Positions 46,110 through 56,842 of a stretch of DNA of 64,000 nt are shown here, piece after piece. The notes below the pieces were generated by a model. It saw nothing but the letters and a program-made list of their open reading frames with translations, made no database searches and had not been told where the DNA came from. The position numbers were made by a program, and so were the translations under genes. This DNA is from Anadara kagoshimensis. Lineage: Eukaryota > Mollusca > Bivalvia > Arcoida > Arcidae. Positions within the stretch are counted from its first letter, which is position 1. Each line of letters opens with the position of its first letter. The stretch spans positions 11,514,502 through 11,578,501 of the forward strand of contig CM037874.1 in NCBI GenBank assembly GCA_021292105.1, in the 5' to 3' direction.

Positions 46110-46300
46110 AACAGCCCCTTTTCACAATTTTAATGTTACACGGGGCGAGTGTAACTAGCTAAACAGGTTTTAATTTTTTTGGAACACCCGGCCTCACTTC
46201 TCTGTTGAAAGTTCGCGTATTTAACCCGATTTGTCAGTAATAAAGTTTTTACTTTAATTTGGGATTGTTATTTAGACATGGATATATGAATCTGTTTTGA
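46110..46300 (+). mobile_element. Penelope-like retroelement 3' fragment
   Basis: GGGCGAGTGTAACTAGCTAA, CACCCGGCCTCACTTCTCTG, GGGATTGTTATTTAGACATG. Same orientation and type as 45515-45700. Confidence 0.78.
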
Positions 46301-46544
46301 TTGATTGATTTATTCATCGACCACGGTGTTAAACCTGACATCCCAGTTGCGTTCATTATTATTAATACTATTATTATTATTATTATTATTATTGCTTTTT
46401 TACACTTTATTTTACAAGATATGTACAAATTATATGTGAATGAAAAATAATAAAAAACCTATTTATTGATACAAGTAGGTGTTACGTTTCAGTAAAACAA
46501 ATTTTGTTTATATAAGGACGTCACCAGCTACAGGTGAAGTTGCA

Positions 46545-46795
46545 ATAAAAAACATACTAATCTATTTTAAAATCGCTCCAGAAGCAAAGTAAAATTTTTA
46601 AAAATGAAAAGTTGGGTTAGACACGTGAACTTCCATCAGGGAAGTGAGGCCGGGTGCTTTGGAAGGGTAAGCACCTCCTGTTTAGCTAGCTATTCCTGTC
46701 ACGTGTGTAATAAATACTGAGTGAAAGGAACATAAAACTATTGCCACCAAATACACCACCCAGGGCAATTTTGGACACAGAGACATCAATCTTAT
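46545..46795 (-). mobile_element. Penelope-like retroelement 3' fragment, interrupted
   Basis: Minus-strand copy (GGAAGTGAGGCCGGGTGCTT, CCTGTTTAGCTAGCTATTCC). At CATCAATCTTAT it is interrupted by the MITE at 46796, after which GAACAATACTGTGAC resumes. Confidence 0.8.
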
Positions 46796-47096
46796 TAGTC
46801 CAAGAGATCATGCACTAAAATCCGGGTGAACGAGGCCAAAATGTTTGAAGGTTGATTCTTGTATTTTGTGTTGTTTTTGCCACAGAATGCTTCAAAAACT
46901 GGAATTTTTAGTTTTTCCCAAAAATTTACATTTGTAATAACTTTTTTTTCAAAAACTGTTTCTGATTGAAACCTCGTAAACGAGTTGACGCGTAAGCAAT
47001 TGGTTTTCAGTAACTAGAGACATTTTCCTACAAGAATCAACCATCAGATTGTTCGGACTCGTTCACCCGGATTTTAGTGCATGATCTCTTAGACTA
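46796..47096. mobile_element. 301-bp MITE with long TIRs, inserted in a retroelement
   Basis: TIRs are TAGTCCAAGAGATCATGCAC at the left and the inverse of TAGTCTAAGAGATCATGCAC at the right. They extend through CTAAAATCCGGGTGAACGAG (about 40 bp, few mismatches). The host Penelope-like fragment continues on both sides; TAT at both edges suggests a 3-bp target duplication. Confidence 0.85.
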
Positions 47097-47119
47097 TATG
47101 AACAATACTGTGACATTTT

Positions 47120-47360
47120 CAGTGCGCACATGGCAATGTGCAGTGAGAGTACTTGGCATGCCACGCTTATCGTGGTACATGGGATCAATTTTTAAAGCCT
47201 TCTTTGAAGGGCCCCATGACCTTCATTTTTTTTAATGTCGAGTTCTTGGCAAAAGAACTTAACTAACGTTCTGCATTTCTTGCTTAGACACGGATAGGGT
47301 TAGAACCCCGAAATTTCACATACAGACCTAGAACTCTATCGACTGAATAAAGTGTCAGAC
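47120..47360 (-). repeat. tRNA-headed SINE copy, partial
   Basis: Reverse body (complement of GGCATGCCAAG...) and head (GGGTTAGAACCCCG) without the ATATAAGTGAAAT tail. Confidence 0.65.
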
Positions 47361-47637
47361 AAACTGTAAGATTACATTATAAACTTAATATATTAAATAT
47401 AACACAAATTACAAATGATGCATAATAGAAACATTAAATATCTAGATATAAAATACATTTTCATACATTAAATTAAAAAAAAAAGTTTAAAAGATTGGCA
47501 AAATTATTTAAAAATTGTCAAATATTAAAAAATACCCATGACCAGTGCAATCCAATGGATATCCGTGAGTATTTTAAAGAAAAGTTTTGTTAAACAAATA
47601 ATTATTCCTATTTGCGGCTGTCTGAAGTCAAAACTTC

Positions 47638-47828
47638 ATTGTAGACCTCTCGAAAATTTAACACTAAGCCAACGAATTTTAAAATTACTCGACTCATCTC
47701 ATGCAGCCTTGTGTTTGCTACATCTCGACAGCTGCTACCTATCTGCTGGCAGCTATATTTTTCGACTGCTAGTTATCGAAATCTCGGGTCTTCTTGAGCT
47801 CAGTGTTCAACCTTTGACTGGTCATTAG
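47638..47828. mobile_element. 'GTCGAAAGTTTAACAC' MITE copy
   Basis: Left end TGTAGACCTCTCGAAAATTT and right end CAGTGTTCAACCTTTGACTG, divergent inverted repeats around CTACATCTCGACAGCTGC. It lies just beyond the 3' end of the dehydrogenase gene. Confidence 0.65.
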
Positions 47829-47966
47829 TATGTGATTATTCATTCGACTGTTTGATCATGCTGATTGCAAGTTGGTAAAACGGGGAAAACGGGTATCATC
47901 AGAAGGTAATTAATTTTGAACAAAAATTATTGAATTTTAAAACCTAGAAATTAAATGTGATAAACA

Positions 47967-48595
47967 TCAATGTAATATGTGGTTACTATGCCCATTACAT
48001 AAACCATTTACATCGCTGTTGCCGTTAGCAACACTTTCGTTTTTAGACAAAACATTTCTATAAAATAAAAGAGACCTTTTTTGACTAGCTTCAGGGTTAA
48101 ATAACGGACTGTATGACAAGAGTTTGTTTGCTTTACCATAACTAAAGTTTACTTTCATATTGAACGATATCACAGACGAGAACGAACATGGAAGCTCCAA
48201 ACGACAAAGAGGTGACAAAACCCACGCCAAAAATTCCAGAATCATAAACAGGATGTAAAGTAACCAATATGGCGGCGTGAATGGTAGTAGTTTAAAACCA
48301 ACTGCTTCTATATATGGCTTGGAAAAATGAAAGAGATCTTTTGGTGGTGTGTCGTCTGTTACAAAGAATGCTTCGCCTCCCAAATCGTTATCGTCACACA
48401 TGGCTTTGTAAGCACATACAAATCCCCAAGACACATTACCAACATAAGCTACTTGGAAATATGAAGTTTTGGTAGCCAATGGAAAGAGGATGCCGCCAAA
48501 TTTGGAAGTTGAAGTTATAATTGAAGTGACGCAATGTGGATCTAATTCGCCATACATGGCAACAGGCCTCAGTGAAAGGGTACGAAGTGTGTTAC
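47967..48595 (-). other. HSD3B-like coding exon 4 (terminal)
   Basis: 629 nt after acceptor TTTTTTTCTTCTTGCAG. Codes TLRTLSLRPVAMYGELDPHC, the VAYVGNVSWGFVCAYKAM block, the membrane helix and a 78-residue tail ending NHILH and TGA. No clear AATAAA is visible within 70 nt of the stop, so the mRNA end is undetermined. Confidence 0.92.
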
Positions 48596-51500
48596 CTGCA
48601 AGAAGAAAAAAACCACTGTCAATGTATAAAAGATCAATTGAATGGGCCTCTACGAATACGGATTAGTCAAAAATATTTCACTTATATCGAGACAATTCTA
48701 GTTAAACACGAAGTTTTTGTCCTTTAAAATGTGATAAGAGTAATGTGCCCGCCGTCTTTGATTTTTGATTATTGTTTTTTTTTAATTTCTTGTGCATAAT
48801 CGCATCACTTTCATTTCTTATTGTAAAGTGCTTGGCGAAAGAACTTTGCCAGAACAAGCCAGACTTCGGAACCAAGCAAACATTCTGAGCTACCGTGGTG
48901 ATAAATAATAAAGAAAAACATAAAGGATGTCTTCGGTTTTTGCGAGCGATTGACCCACAGGAATATTCATGGTATGGCTTTAAGATTTTACCTGTGTAAG
49001 GCCACTGTTATATAAAATAGTGTTTTTGTCACTTAATCGGCGATAACGTTTACAGTTTAAATCCGTAGTAAAAATGGCTGTACAATGAATAAATACACTT
49101 TAAATCGAAATTAAATTATTTTTGTGATTTACCGATGCCCAAGCAGCATTTTCAACTCGTTGTTCCAGATTACAAACAAACCTACAGCCGTGACACTCTT
49201 GTTACATATAACAGTATACGACAACAAACACGTTGTTGAGACAGCATGTTCTATACGAGACTTTCACTTTGTTTTGTCTTGTTATAAACATGTAGTAGTA
49301 TATAATAATATCGATGCTTATACAACTTGGTTAAACATTAACTTTTGACGAAAAAAGGTATTATAATTTATTCACTTACAATTTAGTTAAATAAAATTTA
49401 GTAGATAATGTGTTTTGATTAGGAAATATTTGAAAAAACAAAACAAAACAAAAACCCGTGCGATGTATGGGATTCGAACCCACACATTAAAAGAATAGCG
49501 TTTCGTAATATCTTAGCAGTCCACATACTTTACCAGTGAGCTACCGAAGCTTACGAACGCTTTGTATACGCTATAATATATAACAATGAGTGACGGACAA
49601 GGATAATAGTTTAATTTTTAAGCGTTTTTCAATTTTTCACCATGATGGCAGGCATGCCCGTGGATAATCTTTAGGTTAGTGAAAACTAAATTAAATACCT
49701 ACATTTTAATGTCGGTTTTGTCCACGGGCAGGCCTGCCATCAGTATGAAATTGCAATATATATGCAGTCAAATGTATGGAAATAACCATTTTTGCTTTGA
49801 ATCACTGTTTTCGTGTACATATAGAAATACTTATCCGTTACCCGAGATATCTTTTTTGACATGACACTTTAGAACATACTTTATTCTATAGATAGGAAGT
49901 ACTTTTAACCAATATTTTATTAATGTAAATTTTGACATGCATGAAATTTTCCTATGGGTCATTTCCTTATATTTTCCGAAGACATCCTTTGGTCAAATAT
50001 CTGTTTTTGTTATACACTTGAAAATTAGCGATCAACAATGACCTTATATTAGAAGCATTTATAAACAACAATCAGTAATTATAAACGTATCGATAATTCC
50101 AATAGATTGGGGCGCAACATTGGCGAGTGTAGCTAGTAAAATAACCCTTACCCTTCTATTCCGGAGCACTCTATCTCATTTTCCAGATGAAGTTCACGTG
50201 TTAAAATCAAATTTGTCAGTATGACAGTTTTACTATGCTTTTAGGTTCTGTTTTTGGCATGAATTGATATGTTTGTTTTTTATTTGTAATAAAATTTTAT
50301 TTCATCTCTCGCTGGAAAGTCTCTTCTAAAAATTCTTTAATATTTAAGCCGCTTTATCATATCTTATATCATTTGTGTATGCATTTTACAATACCAACTA
50401 ATACAATATCAAACGTGCGAAGAGGATAGATTCAAGTAGAATTGACGTATCGCTGGTCACGCCCACAATGTTCCAACAGAGGCATGGTATTCTTGAATTA
50501 CACGCAAAAAGAATAAAAACCTGACAAGAATTGCGCCGTTTAATGACGTCACTGACACTAGTTGCCGTGACGCTGCTTTGATACTGTGATCGCGCCTTTG
50601 TCGGAACATTGTGGGTATGGCCGGCGCTCCGTCAATTGGATACGGTTCATACCATTACATCCTATTTCCCCATCGGCCCTCAGTACTGCTTTTTCGCCTT
50701 CACATTTGGTTTCGGCATAGGACTCGAATAAGAATTTCTCCGGATAGGTAAGACTTGCTTCGGTACCGTCAACAATGTCCTGGTAACCAATAGCAACGTT
50801 CATGGTACTACTGTATATTAGTTTTCTAACATTCTGTTCTATACAAGCTTGTATAACCATGTTGGTACCTGAAATATTTATCAGCCTTGTTGACGAAGGA
50901 TGCTCACGAGTATCGTGTATTCTTAACCATGTTCAGTCAAACTTGTCTATAAAGGCCATCAAAAGGAATCAGTAATTTATGTGGCCTTTATAGGCAGATG
51001 GTCTTTACATACAGGTCCAAATAATATACATGTAGGTAAATAAAGCCCAATTGAGAAATAATACTACAGACCTTTATAAGGAGGATACTCTTATAAAAAT
51101 GTGACCTTTAAGACAGGTTTGGACTGTTACATTGATATTGTTTGTGATTAATCTCATTATAGTGTTAATCACTGCGGCAGCTCAGTTTGTAGAGTGTTAG
51201 CCTCGTAAGAAGCAGGTCGTGAGTTCGAACTCTGGCCGAGTTTGACCAAAGACTTGAAAATGGGTAGTTTGGATATTAAAACTTTTGCCGCACTAGACTA
51301 TTCAAAGAACATAATTATATTTTACATTTTGAAATAATAAAAAAACCTGTTTAATAATTTACTAATTTTCAGGTAATAATTACAACACCTGTTGGTGGGT
51401 GTATTAACAGAAAGTTAATTGTAGCATAATCTTTTCAATGTCTGCAATAATTCTTACGGATATGCAAGTTTAAAATGTGTAGCGAAGTTTTGTTAACCCT

Positions 51501-54500
51501 TAGAGTGCCACAGAGCCTCAAAAGCGGCCTTTTGTGCACTCCTTTGAGTGCCAGATGGCCGCAAAGTGAGGCTCTCTTGAATTTGACGTTGGCACAATCA
51601 AAATGACGTCATGCTATCATGTTTGACGTAGATCACACAATTAACCAACTTGAGAGTGTCATTTACGCAAAAATAGCTGCGCTTTTGTTACCAGTTTTTC
51701 TTCTGAATATACTGACGATAAACCTTTAGCTTTAGGGAGCAAATCGCCCCAAAAACACGACAGAGAGAAATTCAGATCCAATAGCATATTTTCACCTATT
51801 TTTTACAATGAATTTGATAAATAGATGCATAACGGGTAATAAAAAGCAGCACATAATAAGTAGTCAAGATCACTTTTTATCATCACTTTTTATCATAAGA
51901 ATATAAACATTAATTTTCATCGGGAAATGCCAATACAGTGTTTGAACCTCCCAATCCTAGCACTCTATATAATTAAATACTAACAAACTAACTACATATC
52001 AGGCCACGGTCTGGATCAGGATCTGAAGGTGAAAAAGCATGCATCTACATCGATCTTGTATCTAGTTAGTAATTTAAAATTATTCAGGAATTTTACCTGA
52101 TCAGGATTATATGTCATATACATGCAGTTAAACAAAAGTTTTATGTACATATGTCAATAAATTATCAATACACTATGAATTACAGTACAGACCTGTCACA
52201 AATTAACACTTAGCTCACGAATTAGCGCCGTGTCGAATGAGCAGCTTATTTCAACTCTATCGGTGGCTATATCTCGGCAGTTATCGGTAGATGATATTTT
52301 GTGCATGGACATCTTTCCAATCTATACCTCGGCTACTTGACAGCCAGGCTTCGACTTATTTTCGTTAGCTTAGTGTAAAATTTTTGGCCAGTCTGTACTG
52401 TATAACTATTTTAACGACATATGGTATTACAACGCAAAAACATCTTTGACCTGTCCGCTTGACCTTTAATGTAAAATTTATGATGGGCCAGTGAGCATCA
52501 TGGGGGAAAACGTACTCTGTATATATAAATAGCGACTCCTAACGCTACCTCATCGATTGATCATCGTAAATGAATACGCCTAATGTAAGGTCAAGCGTTA
52601 CAGGTCAATGGTGTTTACCTATAACCACTATACGTATGTAGGAGGTCGTGGGTCAAAATTCAAACTTTCTGCCACGTCATTTATACTGGTGACGACTCGA
52701 TATAAGTGAAATAATCTTGACTAGACCGCGTACCTTAACACCACGTTCAATTAACCAATCAATCGATCAATCAATCAATCAATCAATTAATCAATCAATC
52801 AATCAATCAATCTACCTGTTCAGTTGTTTAGAATTCGGACCGTATTTATAAAGTTATTCACTTTATTAGCGTCTATTTAATTTGTTTTACCAGGACAGCT
52901 TAATACAAATAAATGTAATTTGCATCCAATATATCCATTTTCCTTTACATCTCAATCTTAATTACACACGCTGACGATAAAGCAAGCAAAACAAAAGGTA
53001 CTTAACCTTCCGGAGCACCCGGCCCCACTTCCCTAGTGAAAGTTCAAGTGTTTAACTTCTGCCAGATATCAAATCTTCTACTTTGCTTCTGGGATCGTGA
53101 TTTGTACTAATCAGACCACTAAACCCCCATTTTAATTTTTTGACTTTTTTGGAGGTTTGTGGTCTGACAGCTTCCATTATTGAATTCTTGAAATTTCTGG
53201 GAAAAACGGCAGAAAGAAAACACGCGTCGATAATTTCCAGTATTTCCTTACCTCGCTCTTGTTGACAACATGGAACACTTCCTAAAACATATTTCTACCA
53301 ATCCATGCTTAATTTTTAATTAAAATCCATCGATATCGGTAGAAATACAAGGTTTTCTGATGTCTCTTCAGCTCTCTGTCACTTTCACATCGTGAAGACA
53401 TTACTAATTTGCATTGACCAATCAGATCGCGTGTTGCATTTGGATGGTGAAACTCGCAGTTCAATCTTTAGAAAGCACATGGTGATGTTTATTTACATTG
53501 GTAATTCGCGTTATTAAGGATGTTTTACATGGTGTTTATTTAATACATGTACTTACAAAAGGTAACATTGAAATGTATTTAAAATATTTAGAGATATAAT
53601 TGTCAGATTTATATGTAGACTTTAAAATAGAGTAGTCGCGATCTTCTCTGTATATTTTTATATTCTTGACCCCTCTCATTTTTTTCTGAACTAGTATACT
53701 GGAAATATTATTCCATTAATTTTGGAGAGAAAAATTAAGCACCTCACTGTATATATGTATCTTCACGCAAAATACAGTTAGAAATTGAACCCTATGACAA
53801 AATTTACAGTGTGGTCGGGATGAATATAAAAGAATTAATGTTAATGACCTTGCGGACAAGTACTCTTGTGTTGAACTTTATATATTACAACTGGTTTAAA
53901 AACTTATAATTTTACGATCTACAAAATAGTGGACAAACCTTGACAGCATTTCAGATGAACATGCAAGTCACAGGTATGATAGAATATTGCCCAATTTAAA
54001 AGAAAAGATAATTTCGATATAAACGAGTAAAAAAGATGAGAAATCTTCACTAGATTTAGTACACATGTCTTCACATGATATTTGTAAAATAAAATAACTA
54101 AAATAATATGTTATACGTGTGAAAACACCATTAATAACGTGAATTACCAATGTAAATAAACATCGCCATGTGCTTTCTAAAAATAGAACTGCGAGTTTCA
54201 CCACCCAAATGCAACACGCGATCTGATTGGTCAATGCAGATTAGTAATGTCTTCACGATGCGAAAGTGACAGAGAGCTAAAGAGACATCAGAAAACCTTG
54301 TATTTCTACCGATATCGATGAATTTTAATTAAAAGTTAAGCATGGATCGGTAGAATAATGTTTTAGGAAGTGTTCCATGTTGTCAGCAAGAGCGAGGTAA
54401 GGAAATACTGGAAGTTATCGACGCGTGTTTTCGTTTCTGCCGTTTTCGCCAGAAATTTCAAGAATTCAATAATGGAAGCTGTCAGACCACAAACCTCCAA

Positions 54501-56766
54501 AAAAGTCAAAAAATTAAAATGGGGGTTTAGTGGTCTGATTAGTCGGACTAGATTTGTACATGGAGTGACATGATTTGTTTTTATTATTGGCGTAAAATCA
54601 TTAAATAGCATTACCTTTAACATTGACTTCTTCCATATGTTCTGTCTCGGCTAGTGTTCGAACACTTACAACACCTGCTAGATGCATTACACAGTTGACT
54701 CCCTTCATAGCTTTTCTCAATGCTTCTTCATCTGTGATACTGCCAACTATACTGACAACGGGCTTCTTTGCTACATAATCTGTTAGATAAAACATTAAAT
54801 ATTTACACCTCTCAGAAAATTCTTAAACTGTTATTGGTCAATTTATAATCACGTGGTATGAAACAATTCACAATGTTAAACATTGCCATGTGATATTGCC
54901 GATCACGGAAACCACTGAGTAATCCAACCACTGCGGTAGCTCTGTTGGTAGAGTGCTCACTCCGTAAGTGGTAGGTTGTGAGTTCGAACCCCGGTCGGGT
55001 CTGAACCAAGACTTAAAAGTGGGTAGTGACTGTTCTTTCGCCAAGCACTCGGCATTACTTAATGAAACTCACGGTTCTTTCGAATAGGAACTTAAAATAA
55101 CCGAGGTTCCGTGTCTTGGTAGGCTTGGCACGATAAAGAACCCTGCTGTATAATGCCATCAGCGCAACAGACAGGCAAAATTTCTGCACATTCGCCTATA
55201 GCTGGCGACGTCTCGATATAAGTGAAATATTTTGACTGGGACGTTAAACCCTATTACTCAACTCAACTCACTGAGTTCTCCTACTTTTGTACGCATATCC
55301 CTCTATTTTGATAGGTGCATCCAAACATACTGACCTGAATCATAATAGTTTATCGATGTTGTCAAAATAGAAAAGGTAAAAAAAATGTTCCGTACAATAA
55401 AGTAACCTTGGATGGAGAAATATGGAGGATTTTCTCTCCTTGGGAGCACCACTGCGGTAGCTTTACGAAATGAAAGTATCGGTTCTTTCGGATGGGAACT
55501 TAAAACTTAAAATAAACGAGGTCTTGTGTCAAGTAGGCGTGGCACGATATTTAAAGAACCCTGCTTTATAATACCATCAGCACAACGCGCAGGCAAAATT
55601 TCAATCTGCAACTTCGACGTCTCGATGTAAGTGAAATATTCTTGACTTGATTGAAAAAACACCATTACTCAACTTAACTCTCATTGAGAACTTTATCCCC
55701 CATATTGCCTTCATCCAATATCACTATATATATAATTCTAGTATGTCGTTTACCAGTATTTCATCGAGACTATTGTCATATTATACATTTTTGAATTTTC
55801 TGAATGAAATATTCAAAGATTTATAAATTGTCATATTATAAATTTTGGAATATTTCATTCAGAAAATTCAAAAATTTATAATATGACACTATACTACAAT
55901 AGATTGCCGGTATTGTATCAGCACTTTCACTGGGCGCAATAGCCAAGTGGAGCTTTGTAACGCTTATTATTATTACAGGTTTTAATTTAGATTGAGATTG
56001 CCAGTTTTGGACCAGCACTGTCATTGGACATAATGAGAACTTGGTCCCTGTGTTTTAGTTTCGGTAAGGGCTAGTACGTCTAAAGTGATTTGAGTTTTTT
56101 TGGTTTCGATTTGGTAAATTGTACAGGTCACATTTGCACTTTATTTTAGAACTGCATAATAGTATATTTCTGTACATGTAGCTGCCTCAAACCTACAGAT
56201 TTTTATAACATGTTTTGATAATTAAATTTTGTCACCCTGTCGGGTGACCTTAATCGAAGGGTTAAAGAAACTGCCTTTCATTTCAGTACATCGAAACAAT
56301 AAATTGACGGTTTAGGACAAGAGTTGCAAACTGACACAATGACAACGTGGTGCCAGTGTTGTTGTTTCAGGGTATAATGATTACACTTTTTTTTGGGGGG
56401 GGAGGGGGTGGTCATAATCTGTAACCTTGAAAACAATGGGGTTTTTTTAATTTTCAGTACAATGAAAAGCATTGTCGCTTGATACATTGCCAAAGTGGAC
56501 CCAGTGTGGTTTGTTTCAGGGTTAATGCGTTTATGCTTATTACACGTTACAAAACTGAAAAATAGGCAGTTACTGTGCATGTTCTTTCAGGTCCTTCGGG
56601 AGAGACTTTAAAACCGATGCCCTATGTTACGGCAGGTGTGTCATTTTAAAGAACCCTACCTAAATATTGTCCTGAGAGCACTGAAGGACAAAGTTTCTGC
56701 CACGTCACCTATAGCCGGCGAGGTCTCGATATAATTGAAATATTCTTGACTTTGACGTACCATCCC

Positions 56767-56842
<76 letters not shown>

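Noticed and set aside
47538..47828. Plus-strand 96-codon frame
   Set aside because: It lies within a MITE and its flank, has no splice support and runs opposite to the nearby gene.
50558..50658. Continuation of the exon 3 open frame (CNGMNRIQLTERRPYPQCSD)
   Set aside because: The residues lose 3-beta-HSD similarity at a GTAATG donor, and splicing there joins in phase to LRTLSLRP in exon 4.
53107..54623. Open frames at 54370-54573 (+) and 54363-54623 (-) with VRPQTSKK-like residues
   Set aside because: They lie in the arms of the foldback element, are mirrored by the other arm, and overlap the true exon 2 in the wrong frame.
54928..55000. tRNA gene (box A GTAGCTCTGTTGG, box B GTTCGAACCCC)
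   Set aside because: The head is attached to the conserved SINE body and tail and recurs more than ten times; it is a SINE promoter, not an independent tRNA.
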